Origin: Rhodoligotrophos sp. CJ14
GTDB lineage: Bacteria > Pseudomonadota > Alphaproteobacteria > Rhizobiales > Im1
DNA: 64,000 nt
Direction of reading: 5' to 3'
Assembly: GCF_038811545.1 (NCBI RefSeq)
Contig: NZ_CP133319.1
Coordinates: 3,601,001-3,665,000 of the forward strand
Part shown: positions 50,527-59,428 of the stretch, piece by piece
How the letters are laid out: the number at the start of each line of letters is the position of its first letter
How positions within the stretch are numbered: the first letter of the stretch is position 1
The notes under the pieces: model-generated
What the model was told of the DNA's origin: nothing
The model's database searches: none
Seen by the model: the letters and a program-made list of their open reading frames with translations, nothing else
Translations under genes and position numbers: made by a program

Positions 50527-51930
50527 TTGTCTGAGGCACGATCTGGAACGCGCACCATCGAGGTGATGGAGGCGATCCGCGCGAAAGTGGCAAGCCGCGC
50601 ATTGGCGACGGGAGATCGGCTGCCCTCGATCCGCCGCTTTGCGGTGACGATGGGGGTCTCGCCATCAACCGTGGTCGAGGCTTATGACCGGCTTGCTGCC
50701 GAAGGATTGATCCGGGCGCGCCCGGGTTCCGGCTTCTATGTGGCGAGCGCGACGCCACCGCTGGCCCTGGCGGAGATCGGACCCAAGCTCGATCGTGCCG
50801 TCGATCCCTTCTGGGTGTCGCGCCAGTCGCTCGATGCGGAAGCCGCCGTCGCGAAACCCGGCTGCGGGTGGCTGCCCGCCGACTGGTTACCCAACGCCGC
50901 GATCCGGCGCGGCCTCCGACAGCTCGCCCGAGCCGATGACACGGTGCTCGCGGACTATGGCGCGACCCGCGGGCCGCTCGCCTTGCGCCGCTTGCTCGCC
51001 CGGCAATTTGCTGGTGAAGGTCTGGAGACGACGCTCGACCAGATCCTCCTCACATCCTCGGGCACTCAGGCGATCGATCTCATTTGCCGATTGCTGGTCA
51101 AGCCCGGCGATGCCGTCATGGTCGATGATCCCTGCTACTTCAATTTCCAGGCGCTGCTGCGCGCCCATCAAGCGGTGACCATCGGCATCCCCTATACGCC
51201 TGCCGGCCCTGACACGGAGCGCTTTGCCGAGGTGGCGGCGAAGCATCGCCCGCGGCTCTACATCACCAACTCTGCCCTCCACAACCCGACCGGCGCGACG
51301 CTCTCGCCGCAAGTTGCCCACCGGCTGCTGAACATTGCGGCCGCTTATGACATGGTGATCGTCGAGGACGACATCTTCGCCGATTTCGAGCCGGAACCAT
51401 CGCCGCGTTTGGCTGTGCTCGACGGGCTTTCCCAGGTGATGCGCATCGGCAGCTTCTCCAAGACGCTTTCAGCTTCCATCCGCTGCGGCTACATCGTCGC
51501 ACGACCGGAATGGATTGAAGCGCTGATCGACCTTCAGGTCGCAACGAGCTTCGGGGGCGTCAGTCCAGTCAATGCGGGACTGATCTTGACAGCCCTCAGC
51601 GATGGCAGCTATCGCAAGCATCTGGAGGCACTGGGCCGGCGCCTCGCCCGAGCCAGGCGCGACGCGGCGGCGAGCTTGGCGCAAAGCGGCATCTCTCCCT
51701 GGCTGATGCCGCGCGGCGGCTTTTATCTCTGGTGCAGCTTGCCCGATGGCCGGGACGCTGCGGTGGTCGCCCGCGCTGCGCTGCGTGAGAACGTCGTGCT
51801 CGCCCCCGGTAATGTCTTCAGCGTCTCACAATCCGCGTCCAGCTTCATGCGCTTCAACGTTGCTCAGATGAGCGAGCCCCGAATCTTGGCGGTGCTGGAA
51901 CGGGCATTGGCCGCTGAGCCTCCCGCTTGA
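50527..51930 (+). CDS. MocR-type regulator: GntR winged helix fused to a PLP aminotransferase fold
   Basis: A 467-residue fusion. The N-terminal GntR-like winged helix is at about 10-72 (IEVMEAIRAKVASRALATGD, RLPSIRRFAVTMGVSPSTVV). The remaining ~370 residues form a type I aminotransferase fold with the PLP Lys in IGSFSKTLSASIRCGYI and a substrate-binding Arg near the C-terminus (SSFMRFNVAQMSE). MocR proteins sense an amino acid or amine bound as PLP aldimine. I favour the TTG at 50527 because GGGAGAGGA lies six bases upstream and the in-frame ATG at 50488 falls within the operator. Confidence 0.87.
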   Translation: MSEARSGTRTIEVMEAIRAKVASRALATGDRLPSIRRFAVTMGVSPSTVVEAYDRLAAEGLIRARPGSGFYVASATPPLALAEIGPKLDRAVDPFWVSRQSLDAEAAVAKPGCGWLPADWLPNAAIRRGLRQLARADDTVLADYGATRGPLALRRLLARQFAGEGLETTLDQILLTSSGTQAIDLICRLLVKPGDAVMVDDPCYFNFQALLRAHQAVTIGIPYTPAGPDTERFAEVAAKHRPRLYITNSALHNPTGATLSPQVAHRLLNIAAAYDMVIVEDDIFADFEPEPSPRLAVLDGLSQVMRIGSFSKTLSASIRCGYIVARPEWIEALIDLQVATSFGGVSPVNAGLILTALSDGSYRKHLEALGRRLARARRDAAASLAQSGISPWLMPRGGFYLWCSLPDGRDAAVVARAALRENVVLAPGNVFSVSQSASSFMRFNVAQMSEPRILAVLERALAAEPPA

Positions 51931-51939
51931 TATCTGGTT

Positions 51940-52460
51940 GCCGGCACGCGGCATATCCTGGGCATGCCCACCGCCTCGACCTTTCTTCGCCACCACTCGT
52001 CAAGGCGCTCGGTCTCAGCCGTTATCTCGAGATCCGGACGATCCGTTTTGCGCTCGAAGGGCTCGCGGCAGAACAGGCCGCTGCCCATGCCTCCGCAGGC
52101 GAGATAGAGCGTCTGGCCGAAATTCAGCGCCGGTTCGAGGCGGCACGCAACAGCCGCGACGCGGCACTCGCCAACAGGCTCAATCGGGATTTTCACTTCG
52201 GGCTATCCCTTATGCGCGATGGACAGTCTCATTGGCCAGATCGAAGCCTGTGGGTTGCGATGGGCCCGATCCTCAAGGTCTAATCACGAGGATATTCCGC
52301 CGGATTATCTCATTGCCGATGAGCATATCCATCTCATGGCTGCCCTCGAAAGTCGTAACGGGGCGGCCGCCCGCCGCGCAATCGAGCAGGATATCCTCCG
52401 GCGGCGAGGGGGTCGTTGCCTATCTCAAGAGATCGGCGGTCTCCTTAGCCCTGCAGGAAT
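51940..52460 (+). pseudogene. Broken GntR-family (FCD-domain) regulator
   Basis: The FCD effector domain can be read in two frames. The first (to about 52210) gives YLEIRTIRFALEGLAAEQAA and then RRFEAARNSRDAALANRLNR followed by DFHFGLS. The second, shifted by one base, continues with DSLIGQIEACGLRWARSS and ADEHIHLMAALESRNGAAAR followed by RAIEQDI. The N-terminal winged helix is missing. One frameshift near 52205-52220 plus the lost DNA-binding domain make it non-functional. It follows the MocR gene directly and precedes the muconolactone-isomerase-like gene on the other strand. Confidence 0.75.
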
Positions 52461-52591
52461 GACCGTTAGGCCATTGTCCCTGCACCTACGGCTAGGGAAG
52501 GGAACCGCAGGTCTAGAGCGGGAAGGCCATTCGACCATAAGCCGTCCTGCTCTGGGGCATGAGAGACCGCCGATCCGGGGGCAACCCTCGA

Positions 52592-52888
52592 TCAGAATTC
52601 TGCGTCCCGGAGCGGGTCAACTGGATGACGCGCCACCGGATGAACCTTAAGATCCATATAGGGCCAGAATGGCAGGCTCGTCAGGATCTCATGCAGGTGC
52701 GTGGCATCCTTGGCGCGCCACAAGCCCCAATTCTCGCGTCGGCCGGGCACGCGCCACATGCGCACGAGGATCCCTTGCTCGGCCAGCTTTGCCGCATGAG
52801 CGCGCTCTTTTGCGACAAGCGCCGCGACGTCCTCGTCGCTCCATCCCACCGGACCCACGAAAGTGATATTGACGAGAAACTCAACCAT
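52592..52888 (-). CDS. Muconolactone delta-isomerase-like protein
   Basis: A 98-residue ferredoxin-like-fold protein of the muconolactone isomerase (CatC) family: MVEFLVNITFVGPVG, KERAHAAKLAEQGILVRMWR with VPGRRENWGLW, and LTSLPFWPYMDLKVHPVARH, each a CatC landmark. CatC isomerises muconolactone in the beta-ketoadipate pathway; homologues in other operons act on other lactones or have unknown function. No catA or catB gene is nearby, so this is probably a specialised paralogue. It overlaps the FAD oxidoreductase gene by 8 bp and is the last gene of the operon. Confidence 0.8.
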   Translation of the reverse strand: MVEFLVNITFVGPVGWSDEDVAALVAKERAHAAKLAEQGILVRMWRVPGRRENWGLWRAKDATHLHEILTSLPFWPYMDLKVHPVARHPVDPLRDAEF

Positions 52889-54527
52889 GCTCTTCTCCGA
52901 TTAGCTCTAGGTTCTGGCGCGCTGCCGCAAGGTCACTGAGCACTGCATGACTGGTGTTGTGGCCCGGTATGCCGGAGAAGTAATTCCCCGGCCAGGTCCC
53001 AACGCCGCTCAAATAGAGGCCGGGCGTAGGTGTTCTGTAGCGGTGAAGCCCGGGCAGCGGCCTCATCCAGAATTGATGGATCGGCATCATGTCGAGATGC
53101 GCGATATTCGCCCCGTAAAGCCCGTAATCTGCTTCGAACTGCGCGGCCTCGATACAGGCGTAATTCTCGACGATGTCAGGAATGTTCGGGATCCATTCGG
53201 CAAGAATGCCGAGGACCTTTTCAACCGCCTTGTGCTTGTCGAAGGCCACGGGCTCTCGACCGCCATAATGGGGCGGGCCGCCGAGATTGAGGCTCAAGAT
53301 ATGCTTGCCCTCCGGTGCCATGGCAGGCGAGGTGAGCGAATGGCAGAGCCCCCAGATCAGCGGACGCTCCGGCATTTTTCCCCGCAGCAGGTCCGCATGG
53401 CAGTGATCGAGATAATCGAGGGTTGGCGCGATGCGCAGCTGCGCGGTTGCGAGCTGCCGGGCCTCATCCTCCGACCGGGCAGCGGCGTAGCGCGGAATAT
53501 CGCCCAGGGCCAGCACGATTTTGAAGGCGCTTCCGCCCGAAGGTGAGCGCACCATCTTCGCTTTGATGTCGCGCCATTCCGGAGCGGGCGACTCGACCGC
53601 GGCAACCGTCAGATGCGGATGCATCGACGAGATCACGGTGGGCGCCGTGAAGCCCCGCCCATCGGCAAGCTCGACGGATATGCACTTGCCCTCGTCGATG
53701 ATGCGTTCGACCGGCGCGCTGCGGATGATCGTCACGCCGAGCGCGAGCACTGATTTCTCAATGGCGGCGATGATCGCCCCCATGCCGCCGATCGCAAGCC
53801 CTGTTGAACCGCGCAGTGGCATTCTGCGTGGGTCATCCTCGCTCACGCTTTTGAGCGATGCGAGCGAGAGCGGGCGCATCATCAGATTGAACGGGGTGCC
53901 GGGAGTGGAAGGCCCGACCAGACCGCTGACCACCGACAGCGGTCCCATGATCGCCTTGGTTTCCTCGGCGAGTTCGAAATGCTCGTAGAGCTGGCGAACA
54001 CTGCCAAGGAAAATGCGCGAGAACGCCTCTTGCTCTTCGAGCGTGGTGAGATTGCGCACCAGCTCTTGCAAGCTGGGCGGCTCTTGAAAGATCGAGATGC
54101 CAAGCCGTGAAGCAAACCAGTTCAGATAGTCGAAGACCCCGTGATAGCGCGCGCTTTCGCCGGGCGCGAAACTCTCAAGCTGCGCATCGACCCGTTCGCG
54201 TTCACGCCAGCCCACGAATAGCCGGCCATCGGTGAGCGGATGGACCAGGGTGGGATTGGGCCGCACGAATTGCAGCCCATGTTCCTCCAAGGCAAAATCG
54301 GCAACGATCTTCGGTTCGAGCGAGCCGGGCGAGTTGGTGATCGCGGAGTGGAAGCCCGGCATGAATTCCTGGGTGGCCGCCGGCCCGCCGACCACGTCTC
54401 GCCTTTCGAGCACGGTGACCTTCAGGCCCGCTTTCGCCAAATAGCCGGCGCAGATCAATCCATTATGGCCGCCGCCGATGACGATTGCGTCGGGATGCGC
54501 GGCTTTCAGGCTGGAGTGCTGCATCAC
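52881..54527 (-). CDS. CrtI/phytoene-desaturase-like FAD oxidoreductase
   Basis: A 548-residue flavoprotein with the N-terminal Rossmann FAD motif DAIVIGGGHNGLICAGYLAK, the GGPAATQEFMPGFH segment and a C-terminal FAD-closing block (GLYLSGVGTWPGNYFSGIPG, HNTSHAVLSDL). It belongs to the CrtI-related NAD(P)/FAD-dependent oxidoreductase family, whose members include desaturases, retinol saturases and amine oxidases. Lack of any other carotenoid genes and the operon context suggest a catabolic oxidation, not carotenoid synthesis. It overlaps the ABC binding-protein gene by 4 bp and the isomerase-like gene by 8 bp. Confidence 0.83.
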   Translation of the reverse strand: MMQHSSLKAAHPDAIVIGGGHNGLICAGYLAKAGLKVTVLERRDVVGGPAATQEFMPGFHSAITNSPGSLEPKIVADFALEEHGLQFVRPNPTLVHPLTDGRLFVGWRERERVDAQLESFAPGESARYHGVFDYLNWFASRLGISIFQEPPSLQELVRNLTTLEEQEAFSRIFLGSVRQLYEHFELAEETKAIMGPLSVVSGLVGPSTPGTPFNLMMRPLSLASLKSVSEDDPRRMPLRGSTGLAIGGMGAIIAAIEKSVLALGVTIIRSAPVERIIDEGKCISVELADGRGFTAPTVISSMHPHLTVAAVESPAPEWRDIKAKMVRSPSGGSAFKIVLALGDIPRYAAARSEDEARQLATAQLRIAPTLDYLDHCHADLLRGKMPERPLIWGLCHSLTSPAMAPEGKHILSLNLGGPPHYGGREPVAFDKHKAVEKVLGILAEWIPNIPDIVENYACIEAAQFEADYGLYGANIAHLDMMPIHQFWMRPLPGLHRYRTPTPGLYLSGVGTWPGNYFSGIPGHNTSHAVLSDLAAARQNLELIGEEHG

Positions 54528-55510
54528 TTCGCCGGCACGAACTCGTTGGTGTAATAGTCGGAGACGGTGAAATCCTTCTCGATCTCACCCACCTCGGCCA
54601 AGGTGCCCAGCAGCTTGGTCCACATCTCATCGTTCTGGCGGCCCCAATTGGGATCATTCGGGCTCACCGAGAGATTGATCAGGCCGTTGAAATAATCGAT
54701 GCATGCCTCTTGCGCGTTCGGCAGCTCGAGCTTGTCGCGCGCGAGTTCGCAAGCCGCATCGACATTGGCCACCGCTTCCTGCCACGACCTCTTCATGGCT
54801 CTCATGAATGCGGCGACCACCTGAGGTTTCTCTTTGAGAAACTCGGCATTGGCGGAATAGCCAAACCCGAGCAGCGGCACCCCGAACTGCGCAAGAGACA
54901 GGACCACCGGCTTCTGCCCTGTACCCCGGATGACCGCCGCATAGGCAAACCCGTCACCGCTGATCAGATCGATGCTGTTGGAGAGCAGGGCGGCCTGCTT
55001 GGCATTCGCATCGAGCGAGACGATATGCAGATCTCCCTCGCTCAGATTGTTCACTGCACGGAAGATGCGCAGGCTCAACTGGTCCGAGCCGCCGGGCGTG
55101 CTGCCGATCCTGTACTTCTTGACCGCATCGATCCCCGTGAGCTCGACGCGTCCCTCGATGCCGATGAAGGAAGCTGCCGTCTTGGTCTGGTAGACATTCA
55201 CCACCTTGATCGGCACGCCCTTGGAAATGGCGACGGCGGCATTGGTGGTGTTGATATGGGCGATATCGTAATTGCCCTCGCCCAGCATGATCGCCGTGGT
55301 CGCTGAGCCGCGGCCGGGCTCCATATGGAGGTCGATCCCCTCATCCTTGAAATAGCCCTTCTCGAGCCCGACCACCAACGGCGCATGATAGGGAAGATAA
55401 CCCCAGTCGAGGCCGAGACGCACCGTCTCTTCGGCCATGGCTGAGCCGGACCAGCCCAGGGCAAGTGAAACGAGCGACGCACGCAGGGTCTTGATGAACA
55501 AGGAGGCCAT
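54524..55510 (-). CDS. NitT/TauT-type ABC substrate-binding protein
   Basis: A 328-residue periplasmic binding protein with a signal peptide (LVSLALGWSGSAMA). The NMT1/THI5/SsuA-like domain is evident: VRLGLDWGYLPYHAPLVVGL followed by EKGYFKDEGIDL, GSATTAIMLGEGNYDIAHIN, and TNEFVPAK at the end. Members bind sulfonates, nitrate, thiamine precursors or aromatic acids. Ligand unknown. It lies between the permease gene and the FAD oxidoreductase, so its ligand is probably that enzyme's substrate. Confidence 0.88.
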   Translation of the reverse strand: MASLFIKTLRASLVSLALGWSGSAMAEETVRLGLDWGYLPYHAPLVVGLEKGYFKDEGIDLHMEPGRGSATTAIMLGEGNYDIAHINTTNAAVAISKGVPIKVVNVYQTKTAASFIGIEGRVELTGIDAVKKYRIGSTPGGSDQLSLRIFRAVNNLSEGDLHIVSLDANAKQAALLSNSIDLISGDGFAYAAVIRGTGQKPVVLSLAQFGVPLLGFGYSANAEFLKEKPQVVAAFMRAMKRSWQEAVANVDAACELARDKLELPNAQEACIDYFNGLINLSVSPNDPNWGRQNDEMWTKLLGTLAEVGEIEKDFTVSDYYTNEFVPAK

Positions 55511-55573
55511 GAAGCGTTCCTTCTATTAGGATGTTGCCACGTGCCGCGCTCTATGCCGGCCGTTCCTCTTCTG

Positions 55574-56410
55574 CTAAATCACCTGCACGCGCTGGCTTGC
55601 ATGCCAGGGAAGCGACTTTTTCTCTACCAGTTCAGCCACATACCAGATCAGCACCCCGAAGGCCGAAACGAGGAACACGGCCGCAAAGGCAAGCGCGATC
55701 GACATGCTGCCGACCGCCTGGATCAGCACATAGCCAAGCCCCCGGTTAGACGCCACGAACTCACCGATGACAGCACCCACGGGCGCGAGCGTCGCGGCGA
55801 TCTTGATGCCGGAAAAGATGCTCGGCAGCGCATTGGGAAGCTTGATCTTCCACAGCACCTCCAAGCGGCTCGCACCCATGGACCGCACGAGATGCAGGAG
55901 ATCGGGATCGGCCGACTTGAGCCCCATCACCGTATTCACCACCACCGGAAAGAAGGTGAAGAAGATGACGAAGATCACCCCGCTCTTGAGACCGAAGCCC
56001 ACCCAGACCAGCATGAGCGGCGCGACCACCACCTTCGGGATGGCGTGCGAAATGATGAGCCAGGGATAGAGAATGCGATCGACCGTCGGCGAGGAGGCGA
56101 TCGCGACCCCCAGAAGGACGCCGAGCACGAGAGCGACCGCAAAGCCCAGCAGTGCTGCGAAGGCCGTATACCCTAGATTGACCATCAGATAGGACCAGCG
56201 GTCAACCAGCGTGACGGCCACCTCGGAAGGGGCGGGCAGCAGATAGGCGGGAATGTCGAGGCCCCTGACGATCAGCTCCCAAAGGATCAGCCCAACGAGC
56301 GAGCTCGCGACCGGTAGACCCGCGCTGCGCATGAGGCGTTGCAGCCGGCCGGCGCGCGTGCGTTGAATGGCTTGGGTCGATTTGTCGGTGAGTGTGGTTT
56401 GCAGGCTCAT
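55574..56410 (-). CDS. NitT/TauT-type ABC permease
   Basis: A 278-residue inner-membrane permease with six predicted helices. The family EAA loop is present in MGLKSADPDLLHLVRSMGAS followed by RLEVLWKIKLPNALPSIF, and NRGLGYVLIQA follows. It overlaps the ATPase gene by 4 bp (ATGA). Forms the transport pore with the neighbouring ATPase. Confidence 0.9.
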   Translation of the reverse strand: MSLQTTLTDKSTQAIQRTRAGRLQRLMRSAGLPVASSLVGLILWELIVRGLDIPAYLLPAPSEVAVTLVDRWSYLMVNLGYTAFAALLGFAVALVLGVLLGVAIASSPTVDRILYPWLIISHAIPKVVVAPLMLVWVGFGLKSGVIFVIFFTFFPVVVNTVMGLKSADPDLLHLVRSMGASRLEVLWKIKLPNALPSIFSGIKIAATLAPVGAVIGEFVASNRGLGYVLIQAVGSMSIALAFAAVFLVSAFGVLIWYVAELVEKKSLPWHASQRVQVI

Positions 56411-57234
56411 CCCACCAGCACTCCTTCTTGCTCGAACAGAAGCCGGATCTTGCGGGCGATGGCCGTGAACTCCGCATCCTCGCGGATGCTGAGCGGGCGT
56501 GGCTTCGGCAGATTGACATCGATGATATCGAGCACCCGCCCCGGACGCGGCGACATGACCACGATCCGGTCAGACAAGTAGACCGCTTCAGAAATACTGT
56601 GTGTGATCAGAAGAGTGCTGACATTCTCATGTACTTGTAAGCGCTGCAGAATGACGTTCATCTGATCGCGGGTCATCGCATCCAGCGCGCTGAATGGCTC
56701 GTCGAGCAGCAGGATCGATGGCCGAAGCAGCAAGGCCCGTGCGATCGCAACCCGCTGGCGCATTCCGCCCGAGAGCTCATAGGGATAGCGGTTGACGAAA
56801 TCACCCACCCCGAGCTCGCCTAACAACTCCATCGCCCGCTGCCGGGTCGTCGTATCGTTTTTTCGCTTGAGCTCGGCCGGCAGCATCACGTTGTCGATGA
56901 CCGTGCGCCAATCGAGGAGAAGGTCACGCTGGAACACGATGCCCGTATTCGGCACTGGACCGGTGACCACATTGCCGGCGACCTTCGCCTGTCCGGCGGT
57001 GGGTAAGTCTATGCCCGCCAGGATCCGCAGCAATGTGCTCTTGCCGCACCCGCTGGGCCCGACCACGCTGACCGTGGTTCCATTCAAGAAGCTGAAGCTG
57101 ATCGGGTCGAGCGCCCGCACGTCACCACTGTCGGTCGAATAGGTCTTCTGGACCGAATTGACCTCGACCACAGCCGCCACGGTGGAACTGTTTACGTGAT
57201 GCGGAGCATCAAGTTTTCGCTCGGCAGCGCCCAC
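56407..57234 (-). CDS. NitT/TauT-type ABC ATP-binding protein
   Basis: A 275-residue ABC ATPase with Walker A GPSGCGKST, the signature YELSGGMRQRVAIARAL, Walker B ILLLDEPFSALD and the switch His in LLITHSISEAVYLSDRI. It powers the transporter. A hairpin (GAAGCC-4-GGCTTC, 57257-57272) sits about 25 bp upstream, between this gene and the dipeptidase-like gene, and might tune expression of the transporter relative to that gene. Confidence 0.92.
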   Translation of the reverse strand: MGAAERKLDAPHHVNSSTVAAVVEVNSVQKTYSTDSGDVRALDPISFSFLNGTTVSVVGPSGCGKSTLLRILAGIDLPTAGQAKVAGNVVTGPVPNTGIVFQRDLLLDWRTVIDNVMLPAELKRKNDTTTRQRAMELLGELGVGDFVNRYPYELSGGMRQRVAIARALLLRPSILLLDEPFSALDAMTRDQMNVILQRLQVHENVSTLLITHSISEAVYLSDRIVVMSPRPGRVLDIIDVNLPKPRPLSIREDAEFTAIARKIRLLFEQEGVLVG

Positions 57235-57368
57235 GGCGACCTCCCCTTAAAGTAGCGAAGCCATACGGCTTCACCACGATGAAGACCCCTCGCAAGCGTG
57301 CTCACTTATTGGTCGCTGAGCTACGCCTGCACCAACCTTCACACCACGTTCGCTTACGGCCTTCGCCT

Positions 57369-58385
57369 TTAGGCGGCGATGGCGTCCTGCTTGCGGCAGG
57401 CGAAAACCTCCTCGTAGAGACGAAGCCAGTTTCCGCCGACGATCTTCTCGATCTCAACCGGAGAGAAGCCGGTCCGGCTCAAGGCTTCCGGAATCGCCGG
57501 AAAGGTCTCGGTCGATTCCAGCCATTTCGGCTCGGGCACTTTGCCCGGGCGGCTGGCAGAACCCGCCCCGTAATTGACAATTCTCGACCACCTGCCCATC
57601 CGCATCCAGTCCAGATGAGCCTGGGTGTTCTTGCGGCCGAGATCCGTGCCGATGCCCACATGATCGATGCCGCAGATCTCGACGGTGCGCGCAACCATCT
57701 CGCACCAGCGGTCGACGCTCTCCACATAAGGCCCCGCAATATTGGGATAGGTGGCGAGCCCGATCACACCACCGCGGCTTGCGAGAGCACGCAAGAGATC
57801 ATTCGACTTGTTGCGGGCATGCGGCACCAGCGATGATGGATTTGCATGCGTGATCGCGACCGGCACCTTCGAGCGCTCGATGGCATCGAAACTCGTCCGC
57901 TCACCCACGTGGGAAAGGTCGATGACGATTCCATGGCGGTTCATTTCATCGATGAGCTCGCGGCCGAACCGCGCCAGCCCCTGGTCATGCTCTTCATAGC
58001 AGCTGCTGCCCACGTCATTCTGATTATTATAGGTGAGCTGGAGCACCCGCACGCCGAGATCTGCGAAGATCTCGACCATCCGAATACGGCCGCCAAGACA
58101 GGCCGTGTTCTGATATCCCAACAGCAAGGCACAACGCTGCGATTGGGCAATCCGGCGAATATCTTGGGCAGAATAGGCGATCTCGACGAGATCGATATTG
58201 TCCCTCACCAAGTCCCGGAACTTGGCGAGCGCGTCGATTGACTCAATCGTATCTTCCCAAAATCCAAGGGTAACAGTAACGCACCCCATTTTTCCTCGGT
58301 TCAGCTCGAGGAAAATGTCTCGATCGAAATCGCTGCACTCAAGTCCGTCGACGAAAATCATACACGCATCCCAAATGGTCGACAT
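57369..58385 (-). CDS. M19 membrane-dipeptidase-like protein with altered metal site
   Basis: A 338-residue TIM-barrel protein of the renal dipeptidase (M19) family. Later metal and substrate positions are kept (VIDLSHVGERTS, VAITHANPSSL, GIGTDLG). The N-terminal HxD motif, usually in a DGHND context, reads VDGLECSD here, and the bridging Glu region reads LLGYQNTACL. It therefore belongs to a divergent subgroup that probably does not use the normal two-zinc mechanism. It is the first gene of the leftward operon and divergent from a LysR gene. Its substrate may be a small lactone, amide or dipeptide related to the ABC ligand. Confidence 0.8.
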   Translation of the reverse strand: MSTIWDACMIFVDGLECSDFDRDIFLELNRGKMGCVTVTLGFWEDTIESIDALAKFRDLVRDNIDLVEIAYSAQDIRRIAQSQRCALLLGYQNTACLGGRIRMVEIFADLGVRVLQLTYNNQNDVGSSCYEEHDQGLARFGRELIDEMNRHGIVIDLSHVGERTSFDAIERSKVPVAITHANPSSLVPHARNKSNDLLRALASRGGVIGLATYPNIAGPYVESVDRWCEMVARTVEICGIDHVGIGTDLGRKNTQAHLDWMRMGRWSRIVNYGAGSASRPGKVPEPKWLESTETFPAIPEALSRTGFSPVEIEKIVGGNWLRLYEEVFACRKQDAIAA

Positions 58386-58490
58386 GATGGGAACTTAACA
58401 ACTTAAAAAGGATGCTTGCAAAAGGGGTATGATCAGTCAAATTCAAACTTGTTGACGTTCGTTCAGTCAGATCGATCACCTGATAGGCCG

Positions 58491-59390
58491 ATGGTACAGA
58501 TTTCTGGCTTGAGAACCTTGATTGCTGTCGCGGACACTGGCGGGGTGCGCCCGGCCGCCAAGCGGCTCGGGCGAACGCCGTCGGCGGTCTCCATGGCGCT
58601 GAAGCAGCTGGAGCTTGAGCTCGGTGCTCAACTCTTCGAGGGTGATCGCAAGGTTCGGTTGACGGCCTTTGGCCAATTCGCCATCGAGAAGGCGCGTGAA
58701 GTGGTGCGCCACTTCGATGGGACATGCGCCTCGCTCACCGCTTATGCGCGTGATGAGATCAGCAGGTGCAATGTGGCGAGTGTCACCTCGGTGGCATCGG
58801 TGATTCTGCCGCACGCCATCTTCCGAGTGAAGCAGAGCTTTCGCAATTTCGAGGTCAACCTGCGGGAGCTTCATTCAATACAGCTGCCCGATGCCGTGGC
58901 CGAGGGCATCGTCGATATCGGCTTCGGCCGTGTCGGCCCGCAGAGGTCGGACATCGAGGTGGTGCCGCTTCTGACCGACGCCTACGACCTCGTTGTTTCG
59001 CAAGACCATGAACTGGCTAAGCACGATGGCCCTGTGCCCTGGTCCAAGGTCAGAAAGTTCGACTTCATCCGCAATGAAAGCTTTCCGGTCGCTCTCTCTC
59101 CCGAAATGACGGATATCGTCGAGAATGCGCACTTCAACGTATCCAGCACATCCTCGACCTTTGCCATGGTGAGCGCGAAGGTCGGCGTGACGGTTCTGCC
59201 GAGGCTTTGCCGGCGTCAGGCGCCGCTCGATGTTTGTTTCGTGCCGCTGGAAGATCCGCGTGCGTTCAGAGTGGTCGCCGCTCTCACCAAGAGAGACAGG
59301 CGGGTCTCGCCAGCGACCCGCAAGCTGATCGATGCCGTTCGCTTGGTATTAGCCGCGAACGAAGCCGAGCTGGGCTATCGTTCAATGTGA
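58491..59390 (+). CDS. LysR-family regulator of the dipeptidase-ABC operon
   Basis: A 299-residue LysR regulator: HTH (LIAVADTGGVRPAAKRLGRT, PSAVSMALKQLELELGAQLF) and effector domain. It is divergent from the M19-like gene with 105 bp between the starts, the standard LysR arrangement, so it most likely controls that operon. I take the ATG at 58491; upstream in-frame starts would extend into the shared promoter and are not family-like. Confidence 0.87.
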   Translation: MVQISGLRTLIAVADTGGVRPAAKRLGRTPSAVSMALKQLELELGAQLFEGDRKVRLTAFGQFAIEKAREVVRHFDGTCASLTAYARDEISRCNVASVTSVASVILPHAIFRVKQSFRNFEVNLRELHSIQLPDAVAEGIVDIGFGRVGPQRSDIEVVPLLTDAYDLVVSQDHELAKHDGPVPWSKVRKFDFIRNESFPVALSPEMTDIVENAHFNVSSTSSTFAMVSAKVGVTVLPRLCRRQAPLDVCFVPLEDPRAFRVVAALTKRDRRVSPATRKLIDAVRLVLAANEAELGYRSM

Positions 59391-59428
59391 AAGCGTGGTG
59401 TGCTGCCACGCCAGGGCCCATTCTGCGC

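Noticed and set aside
52881..54527. Carotenoid biosynthesis locus
   Set aside because: Only a CrtI-like protein is present; no crtB, crtE or crtY, and the operon is transporter-linked.
57290..57340. Minus-strand GGCGTAGCTCAGCGACC resembles the start of a tRNA D-arm
   Set aside because: No matching anticodon arm, T-arm or acceptor strand follows; coincidence.
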